Of a stretch of 64,000 nt of DNA, positions 12,396 to 25,267 are shown piece by piece. The position numbers and the translations under genes were made by a program. The DNA comes from Blasia pusilla. Taxonomy: Eukaryota; Marchantiophyta; Marchantiopsida; Blasiales. Under the pieces are notes generated by a model. It ran no database searches. It was not told the DNA's origin and saw only the letters and a list, made by a program, of their open reading frames with translations. Positions within the stretch are counted from its first letter, which is position 1. Each line of letters starts with the position of its first letter. The stretch lies in the NCBI GenBank assembly GCA_050084515.1, contig CM114274.1:8370001-8434000 (forward strand), written 5' to 3'.

Positions 12396-13435
12396 CCGGG
12401 TTCTCGGTATCCTCCGTAAGCTCGTGGTGCCACAGTTGACCTATCTCGGAGTCCACGTTGTTACACAGGTGGTGTAGCCAATCGCGACTGCTCTCGCCCC
12501 AAACCCATGGTAGCTATGCTCTCCTCCGCCATGTTGCGCTCAATGTTCTCGGCGGTCCTAAAAACATCTCTCAACGTAGGGGAGGTGTTCATAAGAAGCA
12601 CCCCCTCCCGCACCCGTGGCCGCAGGGTCTGGTCCAACATCCCATACCATGATTGGATAGCCTGAGCCTCTGTGATCCCCTGAGTGACGTTCATCAACCG
12701 GCGCAAGCGAGTGTAAGCCTCACGTAAACTCTCACCCGGGCGCCTCTGGAAGTTGTGGATGCTCCGAAACTTTTCCGTCCGTACCCCCTGATAGCTCGCC
12801 CTCAACTCAGCAAAGAACTCAACCACGGGGTTGAACCTGGGATGAACCCGACTAGACGGTGCAACTGCTCCATTGCAAGTGACCCCTCCTAAAACATCAC
12901 TAGTGGAAGAGGAAGTAGCCTCTCCTGACTCCTCCTCATCATCTGGGAACGGTTCCGTCCATGACACATAGTGGGGGTCGTGGTAGAGTCGCCATGCCTC
13001 AATCTCCTAGGCATATATGTGGGAGAACTCATGGTAATCGTCCATGGGTGCCCCCTCTAAATGCTGGAACATACCGTTCCATGCTGCAAACGGGTTGAAC
13101 TCTATAGAATTCCTGGTCGCTGGGAGTCGCACCAACGCCTAAACTCTACTATGAAATCCTGCAACTCAATCGTACCTACTGCATCTGAAAAATTTACGCG
13201 GTCCTCTATCCCGGTCGTCCATCTTGTACGCCCAATTGGTAGGACCACTCACAATGTGTGGCGATGTGCTCACAAACTCCTCTACACCCTCCCCCTTGTC
13301 TGACAATGACACAGAAGGAGGTCGAGGTGGTCCCTGAAGTGAAGACCCTCGGAACCTCACGCCACTCCGCGTAAAACCTTCATAGCTACTCTCGGGTTCA
13401 CCACCTTGCCTCTCAAAGTCTCGACCGGACGCCGT
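12396..13435 (-). pseudogene. gag, fused in frame to RT (element A)
   Basis: The gag core begins at a conserved ACG codon (13435-13433) and continues with DFERQGGEPES. It includes GPTNWAYKMDDR and the capsid-like stretch RFNPVVEFFAELRASYQGVR, ending GGYREP. At about 12396 the frame passes directly into RT residues GYHQLP. Everything between (zinc knuckles, protease, methyltransferase, RT N-terminus, about 3.3 kb compared with B) is gone, and the junction is in frame. Stops and a frameshift lie near 13000-13170. Confidence 0.8.
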
Positions 13436-15003
13436 GATGACCCTCGTGCCCTTCTCACCCGATCATTCTTGCCTCGCGAGTAATCCCTCAATCACTCATC
13501 CCAAACATGCGGCACTTGATCTACACTCTCCCTCCCCGAGACATGTAACGTGCGGCAATAAGCGGCGTGGTGGGGCAGATCGGCTAGACTATCATTTCAT
13601 CGATAACCTACCCTCAACTCCGGACATCCCACACAGGTCTATGTCCCCTAAACCACATACATAAATGATGCTCTCACCATCCACACACCCAGTATCCCCA
13701 AATAAACTACCCAAATCCCAGAATCCCTCACACGTGTAAGGTAAAGGACCGGAATGGGTAACCTGAACACATGTCAATGTCGCTCCTCAGGAACTGCAAA
13801 TCTCGACCCCAACTCGGTCGTGGAGACAAATCCTCCAATCAGCAAGTCATACTCCTCCCGGACTGACGTTGCTCAAAACTCCTCGATGGATGGTACGGTT
13901 CCAGCGGAACGGTGCAGCGTTGTAGGCGGCACGGAACGGCTACGAACGGCACGGCCTTCGATGATGGAATACGGCACTCGGCGGCATACCCTCCTCAATC
14001 AACAATAAACCCCCACTCTGCTCCATAATGCCGGAGAGGCTCCGCGATCAAGACGATGTATGCGGCCACGAGCGGCAATCGGCGGCACGTTGCGGCTACG
14101 GGCGGCATGGCACGGTACCCGATCGTCGTTGAGCGGCTATCAGTCACAACATAGCAGCATGAAATCAAAACTCAAACACTATAACATGAGGTCATATGCC
14201 ATCACAGGTTGATGGCGGTGACAGCCAAAACAAAGTACGTGATGACAACGCAAGTCCGAGAATCAACGAACGTTGTGGAAGACCCTCCACTCCGTAACGG
14301 CGGCAATGGCAACCAAGGATGGACAACGGACGGTGGACCATTGACGGTGACGGTTGATCGTTGATGGTGACGTCAGAACGGTGATGGTGATGGTTGACTG
14401 TTACTATGACGGCGACGGCCGCCGCCGGTGTGGCGGCTGATTTAGGGTTTGCACAATTTAACCCTAAAAATTGCCTAGCAATGGCAATTTTTCAAGATTG
14501 ATCATAACTTTTTTCTCGCAACTCTAAATTGCGCATTGTTTGTTGCACAGCGTGCACAGCGTGCACAACTTCACGATCTATGCCAACATCAAAAAATATT
14601 TAGAATCGGACATTCCAGTAAAAACTGACGGGGATTGTTGTAAAGCCCAATGTCTCTTTCTCCTACACAAAATTCAGCAGCGCTTCCACGCTGATTCCTC
14701 CCAACCAAAATGTAAAACCTGTAAAAATGCAAATCAGCAAGCAACATGGTGCTCCCGAAAGCACCGGCATGGGGCAACCCGCCCCCATACTCAATCCCTA
14801 TCAGAAATTGGGCAGCGCTTCCGCGCGCCACTCTTCCACACGAAAAATCGGCAAATGCAAAGAACAATCCAAGCAACCCTTGCTCCGATGAGCACTCCCA
14901 TGAGCCGTTGAATGGGGAACACGGTCCCCAACGTGCAAAAACAGCGAGTGACCAGCGAGCTTCCCTATGAAGCTCTCTCACTCTCTCATTCTCTCATTGT
15001 AAA
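13436..15003 (-). other. Untranslated leader of element A
   Basis: This 1.6-kb leader lies between A1 and gag. It is clearly related to the leader of element D (49294-50709) and in part to element E. Recognisable shared stretches include the region around 14590-14760 and a C-rich block with GACGGTGAC-like words at 14320-14420. I see no conserved open frame, and no recognisable tRNA primer-binding site next to A1. Confidence 0.65.
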
Positions 15004-15514
15004 GTAAGATCCAATCTCTCTCTACACAATCTCACACCATAGCTCTCAAAGGTGTGCACTCTCTCTCATGTCAAACCAAACCCACTCTCCTAATGAGAGG
15101 CTTGGGTTACACTCAAAGGCAAGGGACCATAGCTCCGCCGCCTCATGCCAAGAGGTTCAACAAAGAGAGAATGAGCTCTCAAGCTCTCTCTCCTTGGGAT
15201 ATATACCCCTCCCCTCTCCCAAGCTCTCTCCATGGTAACCTATTCTCCCAAGTCACCTCCTTGGCTCTTGACCTGATTTAGGAGGTCAAGGGCCACTTAC
15301 CAAAAATAGAAAATAGATCATATACTCAAAATGGTACTTATCTAAAATAGTAAGTTCCTCAATATGACTCCAAATGAGCCAAAACGAAGGGGAAACCTGC
15401 TCTCTCAGGTTTCCCGGGGCCTCAGCAGGTCATCCTCGATCTCCTAGGCATGTCCTCCACTACTCTTGAAGATGCTCTACTAGATCCTACTGATCTATCC
15501 TAAAGGACATGACA
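15004..15514 (-). repeat. A1 repeat of element A
   Basis: This 511-bp repeat is at the 5' end of the element. It starts TGTCATGTCC on the minus strand and passes straight into leader sequence. The B repeat that should follow if this were a normal 5' LTR is absent. Confidence 0.85.
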
Positions 15515-16346
15515 TCCCAGTTGCAAGTTGAGTGAGACTTTATATATTGCAGCTCCACTACTACTCCCACGCCTCATAAAATGGTTGTGAATGTAGAAGT
15601 GGAAGTTCATCTCAAGGTTTCAGAGATGATTTCCTCTCTAAGAAGGTTGGATATGTCCATCATTTATCAAATTTGGGAGACATTTAGATAACATTTGGCA
15701 TCTACAATAAGTAGGATTTTACACTACCTTCAACGCATGGTGGTCCCAACATAGGTTCTTAGGACTAGATTGAGGTTCTTAGACACATCCATCATGGATG
15801 TCTTTGAGTGTATATGGGATGTAGGGCCTTTTTGGGACTAGATGGGATGCATACAAGCACACTAGAGTCTTGGCCTAGTTGCTTTGGAGGCGTGGGGTTG
15901 GTTATGTGAGAGGTTATTGCATCCTAAGCTTTCCTTGGTTGTTGGAGATTCATATAGATCTAGATACACCCATTATATCTAGGACTCATATTTTTTCATG
16001 TTGTGAAGCATGGGCTAGCTCAATGTTGAAGGCAAGGCCCATAATGCCCATCTCATTTATACTTCGTATCACACCTACATCATTTTTCATAGTAATGCAG
16101 ATGCGGCTTGGTCCTCCTCAACTCCTCGTGTTTGAACTTCACCCATTGCATATAAGAAGGTCAAATCAACGAGTTTAGGTATCAACTCTTTAGATTTCTC
16201 CATGGAGGTGAGATAATTTTAGATCATGATATTGTAAGCGACATCATTCAAAATCTAAAGACCATCATACAACTCCACTAGGAGATTAAGGGACTTTTAC
16301 AATCTTCAAGCGGTGGTATCTTATTCTACAAGGTAGATCTCTACAT
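15515..16346. other. Intergenic DNA between two retroelement insertions
   Basis: No gene is supported. A short open frame at 15879-16178 has no recognisable domain. Confidence 0.5.
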
Positions 16347-16983
16347 TGTCATGCGCATACACATCGCTACACAACATACATTGCTATTACCGAATGCACA
16401 TAAAAAAAATCTCGATCCCGTGCCAACTCATGGAATCCACATAACGAGAGGAGAAGTATCAAAATATCTTCAATAAATCAAGTGGATCTCACTCACAACA
16501 AGGTCTCACAAATGTGCACCTCTCTCTCTCTCTCTCGTCGAACCAAACCCTCTGTCTTAATGAGAGGCTTGGGTTACATACACAAGGGAAGGAGGACCAT
16601 AGCTCCGCCGTCTCATGCCAAGAGGTTCAACAAAGAGAGAATGAGCTCTCTCTCTCTTGGAGGTATATCCTCGTCCCTCTCCCAAGCTCTCTCTACGATA
16701 AACTATGCTTGCAGATCACCCCCTTGGCTCTTGACCTCTTATAGTGGGTTAAGGGTCAATTACCAAAGTGGAAAGGCAACTATACTCAATATGGAAACTT
16801 ACCAAAAATAGTAAGTTTATCTATATGGCTCCAAATGAGCCAAAACGAAGGGGAAATCTATTCTCTCAGGTTACCCGTGGCCCCAACAGGTCATCCTTGA
16901 CCTCATGAGGCTGTCCTCCATTACCTTCTTCAAAGGCTCTCTACTAGATCTCATTGATCTACTCTATCCTAAAATACGTGACA
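16347..16983 (-). mobile_element. Solo terminal repeat (A-B unit)
   Basis: This complete 637-bp unit on the minus strand consists of A (16983-16475) and B (16474-16347). It has TGTC and GACA ends and a perfect 4-bp target duplication ACAT (16343-16346 and 16984-16987). Its terminal repeats are of the A/D family. It is the product expected when A1 and A2 of a split-repeat element recombine, leaving A followed by B2. Confidence 0.9.
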
Positions 16984-19900
16984 ACATCAACCATGAGGAG
17001 GTAGCATAGCATAGTAGACACCATGATTTCAACCCAAAATGTGAGACCTACATAAAAAGATTGGCTAACATTCCGGGTCATGCGGCTATGATGGTGAAAA
17101 ATAGGAAGGTGAGGAAAAATTTAGAGAGATATGTGAGCCTTGGGTTCTTCCCATTGATGATGGAAGTATTAGATTGTCTTTATCCACGTTTGTGGAGCTT
17201 CTTGCAATAGCAATGAGGAGGGAGTGTGACTTGAGTGGTAGCCCAACTTTGTATGAGGGTTGGCTCAACTTCAATCTCCAAAAAAAATTTTTGCATGGCC
17301 CTTCAAAGGGCACAAGCAAGTGCATTAAAACGGAGAATTATGGCAATGAGTGCTTTTTCAAATGAAGTCCTAGAAATTCAATGGAATGGTCCCATTTTCT
17401 ACATCCAATCTTTTTATCAAATCACTAAGTTATTCTAGTACTATGAGGGGTTGTTCCTTTTCTTAAGGATTTTTTTTCTCTCTAATCTTCATTTTTTTTC
17501 CACCTTGGGGGTTTCCCTATATGTCTTCATCTTATAGAAAATATGAAAAGTGCTAGGAAGATATCACATTAATTAAACCATTATTGTGTAAAGGTTGAAG
17601 GATTGTGAAATGCTCTATCGAAGTCATGTGTTCCATTTCTTTTAAAAAAACGTAATTTATATATAGTTTTTCATTCTGATTTAATTATAAGTTGTCCCCA
17701 TGAATTATTTGTATCATTAAAAAAATGTAATCAGTCGTATTATTTTTAAAATTTTGTAAATTATCTAGAATCTTATGTGAGGTTTTTTTTCATCCCACAA
17801 TTAATAAACTCATCCACACCTGGAACCTATGAATGAGTTCCAATTGTTACTACGAGGTGAGTCACAAAGAATAAATTACTAAAATAATCTGATGGACGAA
17901 TTTATTTTATTGTCTTTTCCAATACGACATGAAACCATTCTGAAAATGGACCGCAGAAATAGTTAAAACAAAATAAGAACAATTCTGGATAAACAACCAA
18001 AATTAGACTAACAGACCAACTAAAATTACCCATAACCTCACTTCAATGTACGAAACGCTTGCACTAGATAATGGTGATCAGTGTTCTAAGCATTCCAGAT
18101 CATTAGCACGTTCTCACTAATTAATTACGAAAGAGCTCTTCTTTTATATCTATCCATCTTCTTCCTATTTGGATGGAAGTTATCCTTCAACCTTTAACGC
18201 AACGACATTCCGTTGTGAGATGAAAAAAACCACCGAAGGCCTATGATCATAAAGGAGAATGTTTGGAGGAAAGTCATCTAAAGGATGTCTCCTAAGAGAA
18301 TGCTGGTGTGGCGACCGTTAAGGCTAATCCCGCTAATCAATGCAGACGAATTTATGGTGCCCTCCAATCCGACGACGACGTTCTCACTAATACCTAAACC
18401 CGCGGACAGCGGCGGGTAGTCCTTGAGTTCCTTCCTCACCTGGTTTCTTCCGGGGGTCCCACAAGAGCATCTGCTGGATTCGAGAGAGCTAGTTAAGATG
18501 GTTTTGTAACTTTTGTTCGTTTGGCCAACAATGACCTTCTGAACGAGTCGTGTATAGCGGAGATGACCGGATAATTTCGGTTTTTAGGGCCGAAGAATAC
18601 CCTGTTCTCCTGAAGACCCCTCTCTGCCTTCTCGTTGCGTGACACGTGTGTACGGACACGCAAGCGTTAAGAACCGGGTTGCGATCCGGTTATCTGTTGC
18701 CGGTCGCCCGGCAGTCCGTCCATCGGACGGACACTGTCGGTATTTCTTCTTTCGGGAGCATATTAATAAAAGAAAGGTTATTTTATTCTAATTTTAATTT
18801 TAATTTTATTACTTTATTTATTTTTGTGGTTGGTGCTGGACGAGGCGGTAGGACTCGGAGGACTCCGTCCTCCGCCAGAAGTATTGTCGTATACAACATG
18901 GGCGCGAATGGCGGCGCTGCCAGGCGTCGTTTGGAGGCCTTCTTTATTTCGGCGGAGTCGCTGTCGTTCCTCTCCGAGGGCGCGTGGCGCCGTGGTCGTG
19001 GCCTGCTTGCTTGCTTTGTGGTGACAAAGCTGGGAGGCTGAGCTGCGAGCTGCCCGGCGCAGAGAGCGACAACCAATTCATACGTTACGGTACACATCAT
19101 CGGTTTCAACCAGCACATTACGACTGTCGGATAAGACCCGGTTTCGCTGTATGCGCTCACCGGCTACTTGCGTTCACATCCAACCGTTGGGCCCGATTCC
19201 ATCCAATCGCGTATCCGTCCTCGTCAGAAACCGGTGAAAAATAATGAACAGCGAATAGTATCCGGCGGTCCGGAGAAGACAGGACTCGAACAGCGAACAC
19301 ATTACGACTGTTCAGGAGATGCCGAGTAAATACCCCTATCCGAGAGGCGGTAAGAGTTTGATCGGCTTAACTTTAACCCTCTCTGGTTCGAACCCATCAC
19401 TGTCTGGTCTCCCTTGGGGGGAGCATCAAGCCTTATTCGATAAAGTCCTCGACTCCGCGCTTTTCATGTGGCGGCATTTACTTATGTTAGACGGGCTTTT
19501 TGATTCACAAACATTTATCTTTACATTTATATTAGAGGGGGCTTTTTGAATTACAAACATTTTATCATAAGAAAATAGTTTTAAATTATTTTTGTAGCAA
19601 AAAATATGTTATTCTAAAATTGGGTAGCATGATTATTTACTTAGGGCACATCACATAGAGAGCAAGGCTTGGCTAGTGCCGGAATTATTTGTAAAATCCG
19701 CCGACATATTTTTTTAATTTATAAAGGGATTTAAAGTTTATAAGGAAGGCAACCGGTGAGAATAAGCAAATGATCGGAAACCAGCTGTTTAGTAAAAAAA
19801 TTGACGGAAATTTTGAAGAAAGTGTGTGAGAGAGTCTGGCAATATTACCGAATTAAAATTTCAAACGTAGTATATTTTCCATGTAAGAATGAGTATGCGG

Positions 19901-20259
19901 GATGACGCCTTACTTATTTCCATGGGACTAGGGTCTGGTGCTAGAGTAACAGGGTACTTTAACTAGTTCCAGACATTATTTATGGCAATTATGGAGTAAA
20001 AAACCACGCACCCAATGAATTTCTTGGAGGAGACTTTATAGAGAAAACTGAAGACTTGCCAATTTCACTGGAAAAGACCGAATAATCATCTACTTATCGG
20101 GGATAACCGGAAGAGGAAAAAATACCCGGGAAAAGCTGACTAGACTCATGAGGGGTCGGGAGAGAGCCGCCTGCTTTTAGAGAAAACCCAAAGGATTACC
20201 CATGTGCCGGAAAAAAACTGGATAGAGGAAAAATACTAGCCGAGCCCTGATAGAGAGAA
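16984..20259. other. Intergenic DNA with a GC-richer island
   Basis: From 16984 to about 18300 the DNA is AT-rich without a recognisable gene. From about 18300 to 19500 it becomes GC-richer with overlapping short frames on both strands, none with a recognisable domain. A T-loop-like GGTTCGAACCC at 19386 does not fold into a convincing tRNA. From 19500 the DNA is AT-rich again. Confidence 0.45.
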
Positions 20260-20485
20260 CTAGGTGGCGTCCGTGCTTAGCACGGGTGAAAGATTAGCTC
20301 ATTGTAGGCCGCCTAACGATCAAGAGGACAAACGTTCGGGCGTTTTGAAATCTTTGGAAGGAGCTTGCATGCTTCGGCTTACACGGAAAATACCATAGGT
20401 GTCAAATAACTAACGGTCGAAAAGGACAAGTGTCACCAAGAGGGATGGCACCCCCTATAAGCGCACTCTCCCATAATAATATAGA
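20260..20485 (-). mobile_element. Short non-autonomous Helitron-like element
   Basis: This 226-bp element on the minus strand starts TCTATATTATTATGGGAGAG and ends CTAG, with A before and T after. The 3' hairpin is strong: CCGTGC (20271-20276), a three-base loop, and GCACGG (20280-20285). It is noncoding and a close structural match to the copy at 5547-5774. Confidence 0.85.
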
Positions 20486-21368
20486 TTCCTCAATCGGCCC
20501 GAAGTCAAAGTTTAATACCTACATATCTTAATCCAAAGTTCTATCAAGTGTGTATTTCTTCACGACCCATGGGGGAATATTTTTGCTTGTTATCTAATAT
20601 GGAAAAAAATTCAGCCCCAGCAAACCACATTTTTGTCCATGAGCATTGTGACGCAAATACTTGTCCCTTCAGGCAACGATATTTGTCCTTAGTTTTTTAA
20701 ATCCAAAGGCAATGACCCTATAGTGCTCATTGTGGTTAGTTATGTCCTATTAGAAAAAAATGTGTGTGGAGTCTTTTGTGAAAGGGAAGTTTCAATGTAG
20801 GAACACGAACGTAATATTTTAGTCGTGTCTTTCTTGGCTTTCCTCATTGGTACATCATGCCCTTCAAAATTGGGCTTTGCCGCTTTGTACAACCTTCAAA
20901 GTTTCCGCATTGCAATCATATTGTGTCAAACCGAGTCAATCTCCACCAAAATAGACGAATGACACTTCAACAGACAATCGCATTGGCCACCACAATTGTC
21001 ATATCTGGTAGAAGCGAGTATTGTTAAAGATGTAGACCTCACATCCCCATACGGATATAGTAGCCACCTCCATTTATGCCTATAACTAGCATGGTTGAAG
21101 ATGGAGATCTCACATCTAGGATGAGATTCCAAGTTATTTCAAGTCAAAAATATATTTTACTTGGTATTAGAACCAAATCCATCAAGGTAGTATATGCTTG
21201 GAAGATTAATTTGTGTATACACTATATTGGATATTTTTTGTATGCACCAAAAATTATTTTTGGTGTTGTCTTCAAAGCCTTTATATAACCTACGTAAATT
21301 GATCTTACAACTCGTGTATCAATCTAAGTTTATGCTATTTGTTTCAAATATAAGGCAAGGCCCGTATT
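20486..21368. other. Intergenic DNA
   Basis: I see no gene, repeat array or regulatory motif I can support here. Confidence 0.4.
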
Positions 21369-21681
21369 CATGATTGCACAAAAATGGACATGGATTGATA
21401 AGTTTGACCATCACGTTCATAGGCATAGATTGCAAGAGGTGGGGCCCACACGTATAGTTCATGATGGAAGATACGGCAATGGTGTGTGGGACAATAAGGG
21501 GGAAGGAAGTGGGGGTGGAGGAAGGAAGAAAATGGAAAGTATGAAACACGTAGCTAAGTGGGAGAAATGAAAAAGAAGGGGAAGATGGGGCCCATATGGA
21601 CAAGTCCTATCATAGGTCGAACATAAGTCCATGGATATGGGCATGTTTGCGGACACAAAAAATTTTCCCCATGCAATCTTG
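21369..21681. mobile_element. hAT-type MITE, copy 2
   Basis: This 313-bp element starts CATGATTGCAC and ends GCAATCTTG. It is flanked by CCCGTATT (21361-21368) and CCTTTATT (21682-21689), an 8-bp duplication with two mismatches. It is in the same orientation as copies 1 and 3. Confidence 0.8.
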
Positions 21682-22001
21682 CCTTTATTAAGATAGTCAA
21701 GTTTGTGTGTATGTTAAGAGTCATCGCTTGCTTTGGTGCTTCACTATCATCCAAAACCATATTTTCTAAATGAATCATGAGAAAATAATAATAACATGAA
21801 TATTTATTGTAGGAAATTACATCTATATGGGACCAATATTGTAGTGGTAGGCGTGAATCACTAGATTAGAGGCCAATCTTGGACAAAAAATTCTATGGAG
21901 GAGCGGTTAAGTAGTTTTCTTATGTCAAACATGGCTTATAGATCTGGTAAGCATTCAAGAAATATGTGTGGAAAATTTGATACATATGAAGGGGAGCTCT
22001 T
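21682..22001. other. Intergenic DNA
   Basis: Nothing recognisable lies between the MITE and element E. Confidence 0.4.
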
Positions 22002-23680
22002 TGTCGTGCGCATACACATCGCTACACAACCCACATCGTAGTTCACATCTACACATCACACAACATCGATCTTCCCCAACATACGGGTAGATCCACACAT
22101 AAAAGAAATATACTCACGCATATACAATGGGACTCCATAACAAAACTCAAGAGTAGTAAAAATGGCTCACCCGGCCTAAAATTCCACTCATGAATCTACA
22201 TTGGCATATCGAACCACATCCACCCTCTGCTATGAGGGAATCCACACGCTAGTATCCTAACTCCTACACACCCATACACATCTATGCAAGAGAGGCGCTC
22301 CTAAGGCTCAACATGAGAAAGATAGCTTGGGAAATCCATCTTCCTCACTCTTATACTCTTGGGAAGAGCCAAAAGGCTCTGCCCCCAAAAATAGCCCTAC
22401 CAACGGTAACCTGCGTGCACAAGTTATTGGATAACCGTTGACTCGATCAATAGGTCACGTGACAGACTAAAACCAAAAAAGCAAAATCGCCATAAACAAC
22501 GTTCCTGACACAACAGGAATGTCGACAACCTCATCCAACATCTCGAGATAAAGTTACACCTGAACAACCTGCTAACTCCCTATGTTGTCAACACGATAGA
22601 ACTCTACCTACGTCGAAATAAGATGTGAGAGTTTTCGTGCGCATATACATTGCTACACAATGCACATCGCTGGTCACATCTACACATCATACAACACCGA
22701 TCTTCCCCAACATACGGGTAGAGCAAAGTACACAACTTCCTGATCTACGACCTCGTCAAATTGGTTTCTCCATTTGATTTTCCACCAAAAACTGACAGGG
22801 ATTGTCATACAGCCCAACATCTCTTTCTCCTACACAAAATTTTGCAGCCCTTCCGTGCTGGTTTCTCCCAACGAAAATGTAAAAACCTATGAAAAAACAA
22901 ATCAACAAGCTACAATATGCTCTCGAGAGCACCATGATGGGGCAACCCGCCCCCATACTCAATCTCTATAAAAAATTGGGCATCGCTTCCGCATGCCACT
23001 CTTTCAAACAAAAAATCGGAAAAGCTAACATTAAAAGTAAGTGACTCTTGCTCGGTGAGCACTCCCATGAACCGTTGAACGGGGAACATGATCCCCAACC
23101 TGCTAAACCAGCGAGTGGCCAACGAGCTCCCCCATGAAGCTCTCTCACTCATCATTCTCTTTTTGTAAAATTCAAGTATATCCAATCTCTCTCAACACCA
23201 GAGCTCTCAAATGTGTGCACTCTCACATGTCTCTCCCAATGTCAAACCAAACCCATTCTCCTAATGAAAGGCTTGGGTTACACTCACAAGGCAAGGGACC
23301 ATAGCTTCGCCGCCTCGTGCCAAGAGGTTCAACAAAGAGAGAATGAGCTCTCAAGCTCTCTCTCCTTGACATTTACCCCCTTCCCTCTCCTAAGCTCTCT
23401 CCTTGGTAACTTGTGATGACAGGTCACTTGGCTCTTGACTTGCTGTAGCGGGTCAAGAGCCACTTTCAAAAGTGGAAAGTCAACTCTACCAAACATGGAA
23501 ACTTACCCAAAATATTAAGTTTCTCTATATGGCTCCAAATGAGCCAAAACGAAGGGGAAACCAACTCTCTTAGGTTCCCTAGCACCTCAGCAGGTCACCC
23601 TCAACCTCCTGAGCCTATCCTCCTCTACTCGCAAAGGCGCTCTACCAGATCTCTATGATCTATCCTACAAATTTGTGACA
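22002..23680 (-). mobile_element. Element E: short chimeric derivative of the split-repeat lineage
   Basis: On the minus strand the order is A1 (23680 to about 23174, A/D-family sequence), partial leader (about 23173-22723, like elements A and D), truncated B1 (22722-22633), 2 nt, A2 (22630-22141) and B2 (22140-22002). The B1-A2-B2 end is of the element B family, whereas A1 is of the A/D family, so the two halves come from different families. There is no coding region. Flanking tetramers TCTT (21998-22001) and TCCT (23681-23684) could be a 4-bp duplication with one mismatch. It may be an inter-element recombinant or two abutted fragments. Confidence 0.7.
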
Positions 23681-25267
23681 TCCTAAAAAGTAGCGGTTTG
23701 TATTTAGTTGAAAATGGCTTAAATTTCTATCCTGTTAGGTCTCAAACATCAAAATTTGGATTGGATAGGGGTTTCTAGACTATTGAAAAATCCTTGATCA
23801 TTTTTGTTGAAGGATAGTAGCAAGCAAAAATATTGTCCTAATATGGATCATATCGAGAAATACCTTTGACAAAATGGGATGTAGTTGTAATCTTTCTAGT
23901 GTGGAACACAAAAATAATCCTAGCCCCAATCTTTTCACTTTCTCCAATTTTCAAAATGGGGCATATGTTTCCTTTTCTCGAGAAAATGCCTCCATCCCTT
24001 GGTCGATAGGGTCCATGGGGCAATATTGTTACATACTAGGACCTATAGACAAAAACAACATAAAAAGATGTCGAAACCCCTTGTCTAAAAGAACCACGTT
24101 TTTTAATATGTTTCATTAGCCTAGAGGAATCTATTTACTTTCACTTTAAATTTTGGGTGTTTTTAAAACCTTTGGGGCTTCTTAACTTTATAAATTTTAA
24201 TTCAAGGCCCCCATCTTTGGCCAAAGATCCACCGCTTGTTTTTCCCAACCATTTTTTTAGCTCGTACCGAGCTTATGCGTGGCCGGTAGAGGCATGGATC
24301 GAGCATGCATGGCCCGCTGTAGGCCCACACATAGCCTGCACTAGGTCCGCTCAAGGCCGCATAGGGCCCATAGTGGCCCTAGATCGAGCTAGTTTGAGGC
24401 CACATGTCAGCTTAATATAGACCAAGTGCGTGCTCACAACTCGCACATCCATTCAATCCATGTTGTCTCCCTTAATCCGAGCCCACACTTGTTCTCACGT
24501 CCAAAGCCTGCACTGCACGCGTAACCAAGATACTAGAAAAATTTGGGTAAGTGACCCATTGGGCATCATAGACAAGCCCATTTTCATGCAACCTTGATCC
24601 CTAAGGTGATGGTCTGTATCTTGTGGGACTCGAAAACCAAACCCTAACCATGTTATTTTCAACTCTTCTTGAATGCTCACAAGATGAATGATAAGTTTGA
24701 TCTCACAATCGAACCCAAGTCTTATGTTCGCATGGGTCAAGGTAGAAGTCCTTTTATGGGGTTAGCAAAGAGGGACAGAGAAGCAATTCGATGAAACCTA
24801 TCCCATTGATATATTTGTGGTTTATTTAACAATAAAATATCCTACTAACTCCAACAATATCTAGGGAATCTCCATCCAACTATATTTAGTAGGATGACAA
24901 CCTTATCTAAACTAACATAAATCCTTATCATAAATCGAAAGTGAAAATGAATAGATTTTTCAAAAAAATAAATCCTTTGAAAATATTCTTTACATATGAC
25001 TATTTTTATTTTTAAAACATGGAATTCTTCTAATTCTTGGTTCTTATCATGTGGTACTACCGTACTGGGGAAAAAACGAGGAAGACTATTCTAGGAAAAT
25101 CTTACAAGCTTGTGTGGATTCAAAAATCAGAAAAAATTGACCCTATTAGGAAGCATTTTCTCAAAATATAAAGCCATGGTGAGCAAAAAGTAGGGTAGTA
25201 TTGTTCTGAATAGGGGTAAGTTTTTAGCATGTATATTGTCAAATGGAATTTTTTTAAGGTTACTCAA
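23681..25267. other. Intergenic DNA
   Basis: No gene is supported. A GC-richer patch at 24250-24420 has GGCCC-containing phrases in loose repetition. Confidence 0.45.

Larger units (their letters stand above)
8484..15514 (-). mobile_element. Retroelement A: deleted gypsy-type element with split terminal repeats
   Basis: Read on the minus strand the order is A1 (15514-15004), leader, gag fused in frame to RT-RNase H, integrase, PHD finger, polypurine tract, B1, 2 nt, A2 and a B2 remnant. The outer ends are TGTC and GACA. Flanking tetramers are TCCA (8480-8483) and TCCC (15515-15518), a plausible 4-bp target duplication with one mismatch. Compared with element B it lacks the zinc knuckles, protease, methyltransferase and RT N-terminus. 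A piece of RT lies inverted inside its last repeat. It was presumably mobilised, or died, as a deletion derivative. Its terminal repeats match element D and the solo repeat at 16347. Confidence 0.85.

Noticed and set aside
19310-19410. tRNA-like T-arm (GGTTCGAACCC)
   Set aside because: No matching acceptor stem, D-arm or anticodon arm at proper spacing.
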